Of a stretch of 59,356 nt of DNA, positions 8,801 through 17,238 are shown piece after piece. The first letter of the stretch is position 1. Each line of letters opens with the position of its first letter. The translations under genes and the position numbers were made by a program. Source of the stretch: Scytonema tolypothrichoides VB-61278 (GTDB lineage: Bacteria; Cyanobacteriota; Cyanobacteriia; Cyanobacteriales; Nostocaceae); assembly GCF_000828085.3 (NCBI RefSeq), contig NZ_JXCA02000019.1, positions 300,300 to 359,655 on the forward strand. The letters are read 5' to 3'. Under the pieces are notes generated by a model that worked only from the letters and a program-made list of their open reading frames with translations, was not told where the DNA came from and did not search any database.

Positions 8801-11800
8801 CAACTCCAATGTTTGTGTGGGTACATTTTGTAAGACAAACATCACTTGAAACAGGGGATGATAGCTCAAGGAGCGTTCTGGTTGCAGTTCTTCGACTAGC
8901 TTGTCAAAAGGTAGGTCTTGGTTGGCGTAGGCGGACATTGCGTGCGATCGCACTCTTTGCAACAGTTCCCTAAACTTGGGATTACCCGACAAATCAGTAC
9001 GCAGTACCAAAGTGTTGACAAAAAAACCAATTAACCCTTCTATCTCCTCCCGATTGCGTCCGGCGGTAGGAGAACCAACTAAAATGTCTTGTTGTCCACT
9101 GTAACGGTAAAGCAGAGTTTGGAATGCTGCCAACAATGTCATGAACAGCGTTACTCCCTCTTGTCGTGACAGTGCACTCAATGATGCAGATAAATTTTTC
9201 GGGAGTACGAAAGATTGTTTTGCACCTCGGCGAGTTTGTACTGGTGGGCGCGGTTTATCGGTGGGCAATTCCAGAACTGGGGTTGCACCTGCTAACTGCT
9301 GTTTCCAATAATTGAGTTGGTTTTCTACCACTTCACCACAAAGCCATTGGCGTTGCCAAACAGCATAATCAGCATACTGGATGGGCTGTTCTGGCAAAGG
9401 ATTGGGCTTTCCTTCAAGGAATGCTTGATACAGCGTTGCCAACTGCTCAAATAAAATGCTCATCGACCAGCCATCTGTAGCGATGTGATGTATGGTCAAT
9501 TGTAGGATGTGCTCTTGTGGTGATATCTCCAATAAGCACGCACGCAGCATTAAATCTGATGAGAGGTTGAAAGGACGTTGGGCTTCGTGTTGTAACAGCT
9601 TTTGTACAACGGTTGCGCGTTCAGTTTCTGGACAATCCATCAGGGAAATCACCTTCAGTTCCACTGACTGAGGTTCACGAATCACCTGCACTGGATTGCC
9701 ATCTTCTACGATAAAGTTGGTTCGTAGGACTTCGTGGTGAGTGGCGATCGCATCCAATGACTGTTGCAAAACATCCACATTGAGGTTGCCTTGCAATTGC
9801 ATCGCATCCACAACGTTATATGCTGCACTGTCTGGTTCTAATTGTGCCAAAAACCACAATCTTGCTTGTGCAAAGGACAGAGGGATGGATTGTCGGTTCG
9901 TTTGTCGGGAAATGGTTTGGTGTTCTTGAGTTTCTTGGTTAAGACTAGTGGTAATTGCGCTTGCTAATTGTGCGATCGTCGGTGTTTCAAACAGAGACTG
10001 TAGCGAAATTTCTACACCAAACGCTTGGCGTATTCGAGACATCACTTGCATTGCCAGCAGTGAATGTCCCCCTAATTCAAAGAAGTTGTTGTCAATACCC
10101 ACTTGCTCCAAACCCAGAACTTGCGCCCAAATCGCCGCTAAAACCTCTTCTGTAGGGTTGCGAGGTGGGACATAGCTGTTAGCACTGCTTCCATGGGATG
10201 TATCTGGTGCAGGCAAAGCGCGACGGTCTACCTTGCCATTGGGAGTTAAGGGTAAAGTATCCAAAAAGACAAATGCTTTTGGCAGCATGTAGTCGGGTAG
10301 CTTATCCTGCAAAAAGCGGTACAATTCACTTGGGCTGGGCGGGAGTTGCTGTGGGTGTACCACGACATATGCCACTAGCCGCTTGTCGCCAGGAACGTCC
10401 TCTCTTGCAAGAACCAAGGTCTGTTGCACTCTGGGATGTTTACCTAGGGTGGCTTCAATTTCTCCCAATTCAATCCGGAAGCCACGAATTTTTACTTGGT
10501 GGTCACTGCGACCGATAAACTCAATGTTACCGTCGCTGAGGTAGCGTCCCAAATCCCCAGTTTTATAAAGTTTATCAGTAGCAATGTTGGTAAACGGATT
10601 GATAATAAATCGCTCAGATGTCAGTTCCTCATTACCAATGTAACCAGAAGCCAGGTAAGGGGTACGGACGAAGATTTCTCCGACTTCTAAGATACCAGCT
10701 AACTGCAGCTTGCTAGTAAGCACCAGTAATTGTACATCCTCAATGCCTCTCCCCACAGGTATCGTCTGTGTGACACTGATTTCTTCTCCCTCTAAAATGG
10801 GATTGCTGTTTATAACGCTGGGCAAAGCCCATCTGTTGGGGATTTGGAAATAACCCATTGCCTGAGGGGTTTCGGTAGCACCGTAGAAATTAACGCAGGT
10901 GGCATTTGGAGCAAAATTGCGGATTCTGGTCACATCCTGCTGTGTTAACACATCACCAGCAAAAAAAACGTAACGTAGGTCTGTTGTGTGGCTATTGGCG
11001 TTTACAGTCAACAGTTGTGCCATAGCTGGTGTGAGGTGAGCAACGCTAATTTGCATACATCTCATCCAACTCGCCAGTTCACCTGGTGTTTCTATATCTC
11101 GTTGCTTGGGAATACATAAAGTCGCACCCAGTGACAGTGGCGTGAAGATATCCCGTAACAAGGGATCATGAGATAGCCCCGAGAGCATACTGAATCTATC
11201 TACCTCAGAAAAACCAAAGGTCTTTCCATGCCATTGCAGAAAATGAGATAAAGGTCTGTGCGTGCCTTTAATGCCCTTGGGTTTTCCTGTTGAGCCAGAA
11301 GTGAAGGCGACATAGGCTAAATTATCAGGATCAACCGTCACTTCTGGGTCAACAACGGTAAAATCCTGCAAAATTGTTGTTGAGTCAAAAGAAAGTTGCA
11401 AACGGCAGTGAGAAGATGAAGTTGCCACATACTCAGAAAGTGTCGCGGGAAGTTCTCCTGCTGCAGCAATTTGCACCCAAGCATGAAGCGAGACTTGCTG
11501 GAGACAATCAATCAGGCGGCAAGTAGGATAAGCCGGATCAAGAATTATGAAAGCAGCACCCGCCTTGAGAACGCCCAGTATCGCCCAAACTAGCTCAACA
11601 CTGCGGTATCCGTAGATAGCAACGACATTTTGCGATTGAATATTATTTGCCAACAGATAGTGAGCAAGTTGATTGGCACGTTCCTCTAATTCAGCGTAAG
11701 TCCAAGCGACTTGTCCATCCACAACCGCAATTTGTTGTGGAACCCTTTGAGCTTGTTGGGAAAACATGGTGTGAACACCGGGTTGCCATTTCACAGGAAG

Positions 11801-11947
11801 TTCCTGCTGTGGTAGTGGTAATTCTGCTTTGCAGGTAACTACTGACGCAGAGGCTGATAACTCTATCACCAGTTGCTTATGACTAGGAACGTCCTCCTGA
11901 ATATTTGGCTGAAAATATAAATATTGCTCTGTCAAGCTGTTGGACAT
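5879..11947 (-). CDS. Two-module nonribosomal peptide synthetase, A-PCP-C-A-PCP-TE
   Basis: This 2022-residue enzyme has, in order: adenylation 1 (about 60-580), carrier (S629 in GGHSL), condensation (about 690-1130, HHIATDG with H821), adenylation 2 (about 1150-1645), carrier (S1689 in GGHSL) and thioesterase (about 1755-2015, S1836 in GGYSLGG, D1863, H1993). It starts with an A domain and no starter C domain, so it should make and release a dipeptide-scale product. A1 has SGLSHDPLLRDIFTP where ordinary NRPS A domains have SxSFDxSV; this is the aminoadipate-reductase (Lys2) wording. Hand alignment to GrsA gives pocket residues D-P-R-H-F-A-F-Q-A-K for A1 and D-P-W-A-T-G-C-I-D-K for A2. Substrates are unassigned. 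It probably shares a transcript with the DUF6875-like gene 110 bases upstream. Confidence 0.95.
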   Translation of the reverse strand: MSNSLTEQYLYFQPNIQEDVPSHKQLVIELSASASVVTCKAELPLPQQELPVKWQPGVHTMFSQQAQRVPQQIAVVDGQVAWTYAELEERANQLAHYLLANNIQSQNVVAIYGYRSVELVWAILGVLKAGAAFIILDPAYPTCRLIDCLQQVSLHAWVQIAAAGELPATLSEYVATSSSHCRLQLSFDSTTILQDFTVVDPEVTVDPDNLAYVAFTSGSTGKPKGIKGTHRPLSHFLQWHGKTFGFSEVDRFSMLSGLSHDPLLRDIFTPLSLGATLCIPKQRDIETPGELASWMRCMQISVAHLTPAMAQLLTVNANSHTTDLRYVFFAGDVLTQQDVTRIRNFAPNATCVNFYGATETPQAMGYFQIPNRWALPSVINSNPILEGEEISVTQTIPVGRGIEDVQLLVLTSKLQLAGILEVGEIFVRTPYLASGYIGNEELTSERFIINPFTNIATDKLYKTGDLGRYLSDGNIEFIGRSDHQVKIRGFRIELGEIEATLGKHPRVQQTLVLAREDVPGDKRLVAYVVVHPQQLPPSPSELYRFLQDKLPDYMLPKAFVFLDTLPLTPNGKVDRRALPAPDTSHGSSANSYVPPRNPTEEVLAAIWAQVLGLEQVGIDNNFFELGGHSLLAMQVMSRIRQAFGVEISLQSLFETPTIAQLASAITTSLNQETQEHQTISRQTNRQSIPLSFAQARLWFLAQLEPDSAAYNVVDAMQLQGNLNVDVLQQSLDAIATHHEVLRTNFIVEDGNPVQVIREPQSVELKVISLMDCPETERATVVQKLLQHEAQRPFNLSSDLMLRACLLEISPQEHILQLTIHHIATDGWSMSILFEQLATLYQAFLEGKPNPLPEQPIQYADYAVWQRQWLCGEVVENQLNYWKQQLAGATPVLELPTDKPRPPVQTRRGAKQSFVLPKNLSASLSALSRQEGVTLFMTLLAAFQTLLYRYSGQQDILVGSPTAGRNREEIEGLIGFFVNTLVLRTDLSGNPKFRELLQRVRSHAMSAYANQDLPFDKLVEELQPERSLSYHPLFQVMFVLQNVPTQTLELPGVSISTIEVDNSASQFDITLSIEETEQGLRGLWEYSTDLFDADTITRMSGHFQTLLEEVTANPQQHVNELPLLTATEKQQLLEWNDTQAEYQEQCIHQLFEQQVEKTPHAVAVMFEGEELTYQQLNIRANQLAHYLKTLGVGADVLVGICMERSLEMVVGLLGILKAGGAYVPIDPAYPKERLTFILEDTQTPVMLTQEKLLHSLQNLGSQVICLDSDWELIANNSQENPVCEATVDDLMYVIYTSGSTGKPKGVMVPHRGISNQLHWRQATFKLTEQDKVLQTISLSFDPSVWQIFWPLLFGGQLIMARPDGHRDPAYMVKMIIEQQITVAALVPSIIRVLLEEKGIENCTSLKHVTSGGEALPVELIERFVERLKLENVLINCYGPTEASIDTTFWTCQQGTDYTIAPIGRAIANVQVYILDDNLQPVPVGQSGELYIGGTGLARGYLNRPELTAQKFIHNPFSSEPGARLYKTGDLVRYLSDGNIEFLNRIDYQVKIRGFRIELGEIEATLGEYPGVQQTLVSIREDVPGDKRLVAYIVAEQVPPSASELRDFLQGKLPEYMVPKAFVFLDVMPLNPNGKVDRRALDALDLDFQEAQATFVAPRNELERQIAEIWEEILGQAVGIRDNFFDLGGHSLLAVKLFAQIEKKFGFRLPLATLFTANTVESLAKMLCEQQRKAIVHQVLGPAHEEDDSVTSGSCLVPIQPKGSKPPFFCIHPLGGEILCYRPLALHLGQDQPFYGIQPQGLDGKLPPLNRIEDMAALYIQEIKTIQPTGPYFLGGYSLGGMIAYEMAQQLYSQGETVDILAMLDTCRPGSTKRSSFLKRMLLHFENLLQQGPTYLSQKLVGWSLWGKYTVQEKYMRVLGIKEPLTEDDKHIEIMNANVEALSTYIFQSYPGPMLLLRTSDKSRTDAVGDQYDPQFGWGELVTGGVDTHQIPGSHLSFLHEPNVRVLAEKLKEYLEKRVAVSHT

Positions 11948-12057
11948 AATTTTCAGTAAATTCCTCAGTTATTTTTTAGACAAATACCTTTACAAACAGT
12001 TTCCAATTTTAGTTGGACTAAGCAAAAAAAATTCTCTTCCTCTGCTGCTCAGAAGAG

Positions 12058-12756
12058 CTACTTAACAGCTGCATATTCACAATTTAGCTGCAATACTTTT
12101 TCTTGTTGTATTTGCTCTTTTGCCAAAGCTAATGCCTGACGAGCTTTATTTAAATTTTTCTGCTCTCTCGCCTCATTTTCAAATCGTTGTATATAAGCTT
12201 CGAGAAACTTAATACGTGAATCGATATCATCTGCATTTATAAGAAAAGGCAGGTCAGATTCAACCATAAAGCGGATAGCTAACATGGGAATAGGGCTGCG
12301 AAGTGGACGAAAGTTTTCGTTGTGCAAACCAGGACATTCATTATGCTTGTGAAATTCCCCTATCATCAGTCCTAGCTCAACAAATAAAGGCTTAAGTTTT
12401 TGTTGAATACCATCAATCAGTTTGGAAGTCTCTTCTCTATCAAGTTCAGGAAATATGAGTAATATTGTTTTGTTTATGGCGCTTTCTCTGTCTCGTGGTT
12501 CTAGTTCAAGGAAAGTATCTCTGTAGCACAAAACCATCTCTTCAAGTTGCTGCGGTTCCATATTTTTAGCATGAATAACTGCGAACCTAATAGTGTTTGA
12601 CTTGATTGCGTAAGGTACAAAAGGGCAAACAGGACCTGACCGACCCAAATCTGGATGAGGTTTTGCCAAGAAGCTTTGAACCCATTGCATGATGTTGATT
12701 AAGTAAGGAAGGTCTTGTTGAAGCTGATTAACTTCAATTGGTGTGTAGAGTTGCAT
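12058..12756 (-). CDS. DUF6875-like protein encoded ahead of the NRPS
   Basis: This 232-residue soluble protein has a conserved-looking front part: LPYLINIMQWVQSFL, then KPHPDLGRSGPVCPFVPYA (about 32-50), a middle part with LELEPRDRE, and EFHKHNECPGLHNENFRPLRSPIP (about 145-168), ending in a coiled-coil-like charged helix (about 185-222). The PHPDLGR-GPVCPFVP wording is what I remember from DUF6875, a family often found in biosynthetic clusters; activity is unknown. Cys and His residues around NECPGLHN could form a metal or catalytic site (inference). It lies immediately upstream of, and in the same direction as, the NRPS, so a tailoring or precursor-forming role is the natural hypothesis. 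Confidence 0.8.
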   Translation of the reverse strand: MQLYTPIEVNQLQQDLPYLINIMQWVQSFLAKPHPDLGRSGPVCPFVPYAIKSNTIRFAVIHAKNMEPQQLEEMVLCYRDTFLELEPRDRESAINKTILLIFPELDREETSKLIDGIQQKLKPLFVELGLMIGEFHKHNECPGLHNENFRPLRSPIPMLAIRFMVESDLPFLINADDIDSRIKFLEAYIQRFENEAREQKNLNKARQALALAKEQIQQEKVLQLNCEYAAVK

Positions 12757-13281
12757 TTTGACTACCTTATGAAAACTAACGGATAAAAAAACAAGACGAA
12801 TATAACCTATAGAAAATGAAGCAATTTATAGCTCATGAGCCAACAGCTATACTCATTTTTATAGGATATTTATCATTTAGCTGGCGCTCAACTAAAGGAT
12901 GGCTAAATATGACTGCAACAATATTGTTAGTTTCGCATCTCTCAAGTAACCTCACAGACGGAATTTACTTGTATATAGATGTTTAGTCCTGGTTGTGGGA
13001 GTTTATAAAGTACATTAAGGCTGAGCCATAATTACTTTTCTTCATACAAGAATAGATGTTATTGACGGAACTAATAACTGAGCATTAGAAGTCCGCATAA
13101 TATAAGAGTCTACCAAGCGAACTGTAAAGTTAGTGTTTCAATATCCATCCAGAGTATGACATTTTAGTGTGGAATCAAACAACTTTTATGGACGAGAACC
13201 CTTTAATATACTCTAATTATTGAGAGATCAATCTAGAAATAATAAAAGACTATTGTTACGCTGCCTTTTATGAGAAATGTT

Positions 13282-13379
13282 ATAGCAGTTGCCAGGTAGA
13301 TTAGGACATGAACTAATGAGAAAATACGGACACCACCAGACCATTAAGCCCGTTCGCTGTTAAGCGTTCCCTGCTATAA
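13282..13379. repeat. MITE-like element, copy 2 (family C), inverted relative to copy 1
   Basis: The element begins TATAGCAGTTGCCAGGTAG with ATTAGGACAT behind it, and ends GTTCCCTGCTATAA. Its reverse complement aligns with 3354-3462, including AATACGGACAC and the terminal TATAGCAG. Orientation is opposite to copy 1. Confidence 0.65.
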
Positions 13380-13561
13380 CTAATTCCGTGGAAGAAACCT
13401 GTACCAAACGTGAAGTTCGCGCACAGACTTCAGGCGCAACCTGTGCGGGTAATTGTTCTGTGCTCTCGCGTTCAATCCTGATAAGGGCAGCCGTGCCGCA
13501 GGCATAATACCTCAAATTTCGGTATTTATTATAATTTTTTTTGATGAAGACTCAAAAGCCT

Positions 13562-13598
13562 GATGTATTTTTGATTCAGATATCATCAAAAATACATC
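13562..13598. repeat. 14-bp perfect inverted repeat
   Basis: GATGTATTTTTGAT (13562-13575) and ATCAAAAATACATC (13585-13598) pair perfectly around a 9-base loop. There is no T-run after it in either direction, so it is not a typical terminator. It could be an operator or a folded leader; nothing ties it to a particular gene. Confidence 0.6.
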
Positions 13599-14158
13599 GT
13601 GCAAATTGACTTAAAAAATCACTCTATCTTAACTTTAGCACATTATCTGTGATATCGCTATATAGTATGTATTAATCAATACAAAAAAAAATATTAACTT
13701 GTTTTATTAGCTAATAATTATACATTATATATCAGTATAGACAATACTGATAGTAAAAATTTTTCTAATGCTGAATGAGCCAGTCAACGCCAACATTGTT
13801 AGGACGATCCACAAATCGTTAATGATTTATCTCTAATTCTTTCTGGCTTCATCAAATCCAGAAAAACTGCTGTGCCCCTACACCCCCAGTCTTGGTCAAG
13901 TTGATATCAGTGTGTTCTTCCTTCGACCTTCCTTGTTCGTCTGACAACAGGGGATTTTACTAAGTATTTTTTCCTACTATAAGGGGGTTTTTAGTCAAAC
14001 AATTGCCTTTTTTTTAAAAAAAATCCTGAAATCTATATAAATTAATGGTTTCATCTATCCACTTCTGGCTGTGACACTTTAGAATGATTCATTGAAAAGT
14101 CGAATCTACAGCAATTACAGCGGTTTTGAGCATAAATACTCATAAAGTCCGACTTTTG

Positions 14159-14205
14159 TAAATCTCTGAACAGAGATTTAAGTAATGATGCATCTTTGAT
14201 GCATC
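14159..14205 (+). promoter_or_regulatory. Symmetric elements in the hup leader
   Basis: TAAATCTCTG-AA-CAGAGATTTA (14159-14180) is a perfect 10-bp hairpin, and the palindrome GATGCATC occurs twice with a TTT spacer (14187-14194 and 14198-14205). Both lie 40-80 bases before the hup start. They may control hup transcription or mRNA stability (inference). Confidence 0.45.
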
Positions 14206-14241
14206 TGTACACAATCTCAAGTAAACCTCAAGGAGTTTGAC

Positions 14242-14526
14242 ATGAATAAAGGTGAATTGGTTGATGCCGTAGCTGAAAAGGCTAGTGTTACGAAAAAGCA
14301 AGTTGATGCCGTCTTAACTGCGGCTTTGGAAACGATTATCGAAGCTGTTTCCTCTGGCGATAAAGTGACGTTGGTGGGATTCGGCTCATTTGAATCACGG
14401 GAACGTAAAGCCCGTGAAGGTCGTAACCCCAAAACCAATGAAAAGATGGAAATTCCGGCGACAAAGGTTCCTGCCTTCTCTGCTGGAAAACTCTTTAGAG
14501 AAAAGGTTGCACCCCCAAAATCTTAG
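14242..14526 (+). CDS. hup: HU-family DNA-binding protein
   Basis: This 94-residue histone-like protein bends and compacts DNA as a homodimer. It shows the full HU pattern: MNKGELVDAVAEKASVTKKQVDAVLTAALETI (helical dimerisation half), GDKVTLVGFGSFESRERKAREGRNPKT with the beta-arm (RNP-type segment about 46-75) and PATKVPAFSAGKLFREKV at the end. A good ribosome site (AAGGAG) sits seven bases upstream of the ATG. It is transcribed from the long gene-free region and ends 26 bases before cobD. Confidence 0.96.
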   Translation: MNKGELVDAVAEKASVTKKQVDAVLTAALETIIEAVSSGDKVTLVGFGSFESRERKAREGRNPKTNEKMEIPATKVPAFSAGKLFREKVAPPKS

Positions 14527-14552
14527 ATTCTCACCTAGGTCACCCTTTTTCT

Positions 14553-15617
14553 ATGCGGCAACCAGCACACGGGGGAAATCTAGCCTGGGCAGCAGCACTA
14601 GCTGGCTGTCCCCCAACTGCTATTCTGGATTTTTCTGCAAGCATTAGCCCTTTGGGACCACCAAAAAGCGCAATAGCGGCAATTGAGTCCCAATTGGTTC
14701 ATCTGAGGGATTATCCAGACCCTGATTATTGTGAACTGAGACTTGGTCTCAGTCACTTTCATCAACTACCCCCTGAATGGATTTTGCCGGGGAACGGTTC
14801 GGCAGAATTGCTTTCACTCGCAGGTCGGGAATTAGCACAGTTAGCTGCAACAGCTTTGATAACTCCAGCCTTTGGCGACTACTACAGGGCGCTGGCGGCA
14901 TACGACGCTGAGGCATTGGAGTTTCTTTCATTAGTCTTTGGGACAAGTCAATTGATTTTTGACAAAGTCCAAAACACAAAGGACAAAGGACTATTACTGA
15001 ATAACCCCCATAACCCAACGGGGGTGTTATTTTCACGAGAAGACATTTTGCCATACCTAGAGAAATTCGCTCTGGTAGTGGTAGATGAAGCTTTTATGGA
15101 TTTTCTGCCCCCAGAACAGGAACAAAGTCTGATACCAGTCGTGCAGGAATATCCAAACTTAGTGATTTTGCGATCGCTAACCAAGTTCTATAGTTTGCCT
15201 GGTTTGCGACTAGGATATGCGATCGCCCACCCCGACCGTTTACAGCGCTGGCAGTCCTGGCGCGACCCCTGGCCCGTAAATACCCTGGCAGCAGCGGCAG
15301 CAGTCGCTGTACTCCAGGATATAGAGTTTCAGGAGCAAACTTGGGCATGGCTACCACCAGCACGAAACCAACTCTTCGCTGGTTTAGCTTCAATACCCGG
15401 ATTGCAACCTCTAGAAAGTGCCGCTAATTTTTTACTCGTTGAATCACAGCAATCGAGTTCGCAATTGCAGCAAAATTTACTTAAGCATCACCAGATTTTC
15501 ATTCGTGATTGTCTGAGTTTTCCTGAACTTGGCGACAGATATTTTCGGGTAGCTGTACGCTCTTGGTCAGATAACCAGCGCTTACTAGAAGCACTGTCAT
15601 TAGTTGTGAGTCATTAG
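14553..15617 (+). CDS. cobD: Threonine-phosphate decarboxylase (CobD)
   Basis: This PLP-dependent fold-type I enzyme decarboxylates L-threonine-O-3-phosphate to (R)-1-aminopropan-2-yl phosphate for the cobalamin lower-loop linker. It starts with QPAHGGNLAWAAALAG, typical of CobD, and has NNPHNPTG (about 150-157), VVVDEAFMDF and the PLP lysine K211 in SLTKFYSLPGLRLGYA. At 354 residues it is the expected length. The stretch encoding about residues 131-146 (TSQLIFDKVQNTKDKG) resembles the intergenic phrase GACAAAG...GGACAAAGGAC seen again at 15711-15740, suggesting an in-frame repeat insertion. A histidinol-phosphate aminotransferase is the main alternative but the HGG start favours CobD. Confidence 0.85.
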   Translation: MRQPAHGGNLAWAAALAGCPPTAILDFSASISPLGPPKSAIAAIESQLVHLRDYPDPDYCELRLGLSHFHQLPPEWILPGNGSAELLSLAGRELAQLAATALITPAFGDYYRALAAYDAEALEFLSLVFGTSQLIFDKVQNTKDKGLLLNNPHNPTGVLFSREDILPYLEKFALVVVDEAFMDFLPPEQEQSLIPVVQEYPNLVILRSLTKFYSLPGLRLGYAIAHPDRLQRWQSWRDPWPVNTLAAAAAVAVLQDIEFQEQTWAWLPPARNQLFAGLASIPGLQPLESAANFLLVESQQSSSQLQQNLLKHHQIFIRDCLSFPELGDRYFRVAVRSWSDNQRLLEALSLVVSH

Positions 15618-15741
15618 TCATGAGTCATTAGTTATTAGTCATTAAGGACGAAGCACAATTGAAAAGAAAGCCAAAACCGTGCCGCAGGCATAGGGCATCG
15701 GGTTAGGTAGGACAATTGACAAAGGACTAGGGACAAAGAAC

Positions 15742-17223
15742 GTGACTATTGACTACGATGTCGTGATTATTGGCGGCAGTTTAGCGGGACGCTACGCTGC
15801 CCTTACTGCTTCTCAACTAAGAGCCAAGGTTGCTTTGGTAGAACCAATCACAAACAGTGCATTAACCAAAGTTAACGCACCATTAGAATTTATTTATCAC
15901 CATGCTTTAAGCCACACCAGTAACCTTAGCAAGCAACTAGGTGATGCAGCACTATTTGGGCTTCATACCTCATGTGCTGATACTCTAGAAAAATGCCAAA
16001 TTTCTGTAGATACGCCTCAGGCAATACTATATGCTCATAGCATTGTTTCCAATCTCCAAGAGCAGAATTCACTTGCCGTTCTGGCTGCCCAAGGGGTAGA
16101 TGTCATCGTGGGTAATGGTCAATTTCAATCCTCACCCCATCTTTCATTTGCCGTTGATACTCGCTTGCTACACGCACGCACTTATTTACTTGCAACGGGT
16201 TCAAGTCCTGCAATTCCAGAAATTGAAGGATTACAAAGAACTGGCTTTCTTACCATACCTCAAGTTTGGCAATCTCTCAGCAGTTCTAAACCACCATTAC
16301 AGTGGGTAATTCTTGGTGGTGTTCCCCAAAGCATCCAACTCGCTCAAACTCTGGCGCGCTTTGGTTACGATGTGACGCTGGTTGTGGAACGTCCTAATCT
16401 TCTTCCCAATGTAGACTCAGAGATGGCTCAACTGCTTTGCAGTTTGTTAGAAGCAGAAGGTGTACGCGTCTTCACCAAAACATCAATCACTCAAGTCAGA
16501 AAAATTGAGGATAAAAAATGGCTTCAAGTGGGAGATAAAGCAATTGAAACTGATGAAATCGTAGTAGCAACAGCACAACAGCCAAATATTCAATCCTTAA
16601 ATTTGGCTGCGGTAGATGTTAAATGGAATCAGCGTCGTTTAATTGTGAATGAAAAACTACAAACGACAAATCCCCGCATTTGGGCTTGTGGTGATGTGAT
16701 TGGTGGCTTTGAATTCGCTAATATTGCTAATTACGAAGCAAGAATTGCTTTGCAAAATGCGCTCTTTTTCCCGAGGTTGAAAGTCAATTATCGTCATATT
16801 CCTTGGGCAGTATTTACTAACCCGATGTTTGCACAAGTCGGTTTAACAGAGGCGCAAGCTAAACGCGAATACAGTCCTGATGAAGTTATGGTTTTACGAC
16901 AGTTTTTTAAAACACTCTGTGCTGCCCAAATCCAAGACGAAACTACGGGTATCTGTAAACTCATTGTCTTACGTAATGGTGAAATTTTAGGAGCTTCGAT
17001 TTTAGGTGCACAGGCAACAGAGTTGATTAATGTTATTGCAATGGCGATCGCTCAAACAATCAAACTCAATCGCCTAGCTGATTTAGCTCCTCCGTGCCCC
17101 AGTTTTTCAGAGATTTTTGAGCAAATTATACGAGATTGGAAACAGCAAAAAATCAATAGCAATATTGCTTGGCAAGACTGTCTGGAAAGCTTTTTTCAAT
17201 TCCGACGGAATTGGAATTTCTAA
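15742..17223 (+). CDS. FAD/NAD-linked reductase-like protein lacking the redox cysteines
   Basis: This 493-residue flavoprotein has the two-dinucleotide-binding layout of the mercuric reductase/dihydrolipoamide dehydrogenase family: FAD site VVIIGGSLAGRYAA (about 7-20), ATGSSPAIP, NAD site WVILGGVPQSIQLAQTL (about 188-204), and IWACGDVIGGFEFANIANYEA (about 313-333), then the interface domain. Where the family has GGTCxNxGCxPSK this protein reads LTKVNAPLEFIYHH, with no cysteine pair. The C-terminal HPxxSE base motif reads CPSFSE, so its histidine is also gone. It therefore cannot do normal disulfide chemistry; an electron-transfer or NAD(P)H oxidase role is possible. Start is GTG/ATG near 15742, with the RhtB gene following closely. 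Confidence 0.8.
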   Translation: MTIDYDVVIIGGSLAGRYAALTASQLRAKVALVEPITNSALTKVNAPLEFIYHHALSHTSNLSKQLGDAALFGLHTSCADTLEKCQISVDTPQAILYAHSIVSNLQEQNSLAVLAAQGVDVIVGNGQFQSSPHLSFAVDTRLLHARTYLLATGSSPAIPEIEGLQRTGFLTIPQVWQSLSSSKPPLQWVILGGVPQSIQLAQTLARFGYDVTLVVERPNLLPNVDSEMAQLLCSLLEAEGVRVFTKTSITQVRKIEDKKWLQVGDKAIETDEIVVATAQQPNIQSLNLAAVDVKWNQRRLIVNEKLQTTNPRIWACGDVIGGFEFANIANYEARIALQNALFFPRLKVNYRHIPWAVFTNPMFAQVGLTEAQAKREYSPDEVMVLRQFFKTLCAAQIQDETTGICKLIVLRNGEILGASILGAQATELINVIAMAIAQTIKLNRLADLAPPCPSFSEIFEQIIRDWKQQKINSNIAWQDCLESFFQFRRNWNF

Positions 17224-17238
17224 ACTTTGATAGAGCTA

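Larger units (their letters stand above)
12757..14241. other. Long gene-free region between the NRPS operon and hup
   Basis: Nearly 1.5 kb without a credible protein gene on either strand, A/T-rich, with stops in all frames. It holds a MITE-like repeat (13282-13379), a 14-bp inverted repeat (13562-13598) and two small symmetric elements just before hup (14159-14205). The operon promoter for DUF6875-NRPS and the hup promoter must lie here. No tRNA cloverleaf or known riboswitch was recognised; an unannotated small RNA cannot be excluded. Confidence 0.5.

Noticed and set aside
13380-13510. Possible tRNA-like segment (GCGTTCAATCC)
   Set aside because: No acceptor stem or anticodon arm could be assembled around it.
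14460-14560. Possible cobalamin riboswitch before cobD
   Set aside because: The gap between hup and cobD is only 26 bases and no B12-box wording is present.
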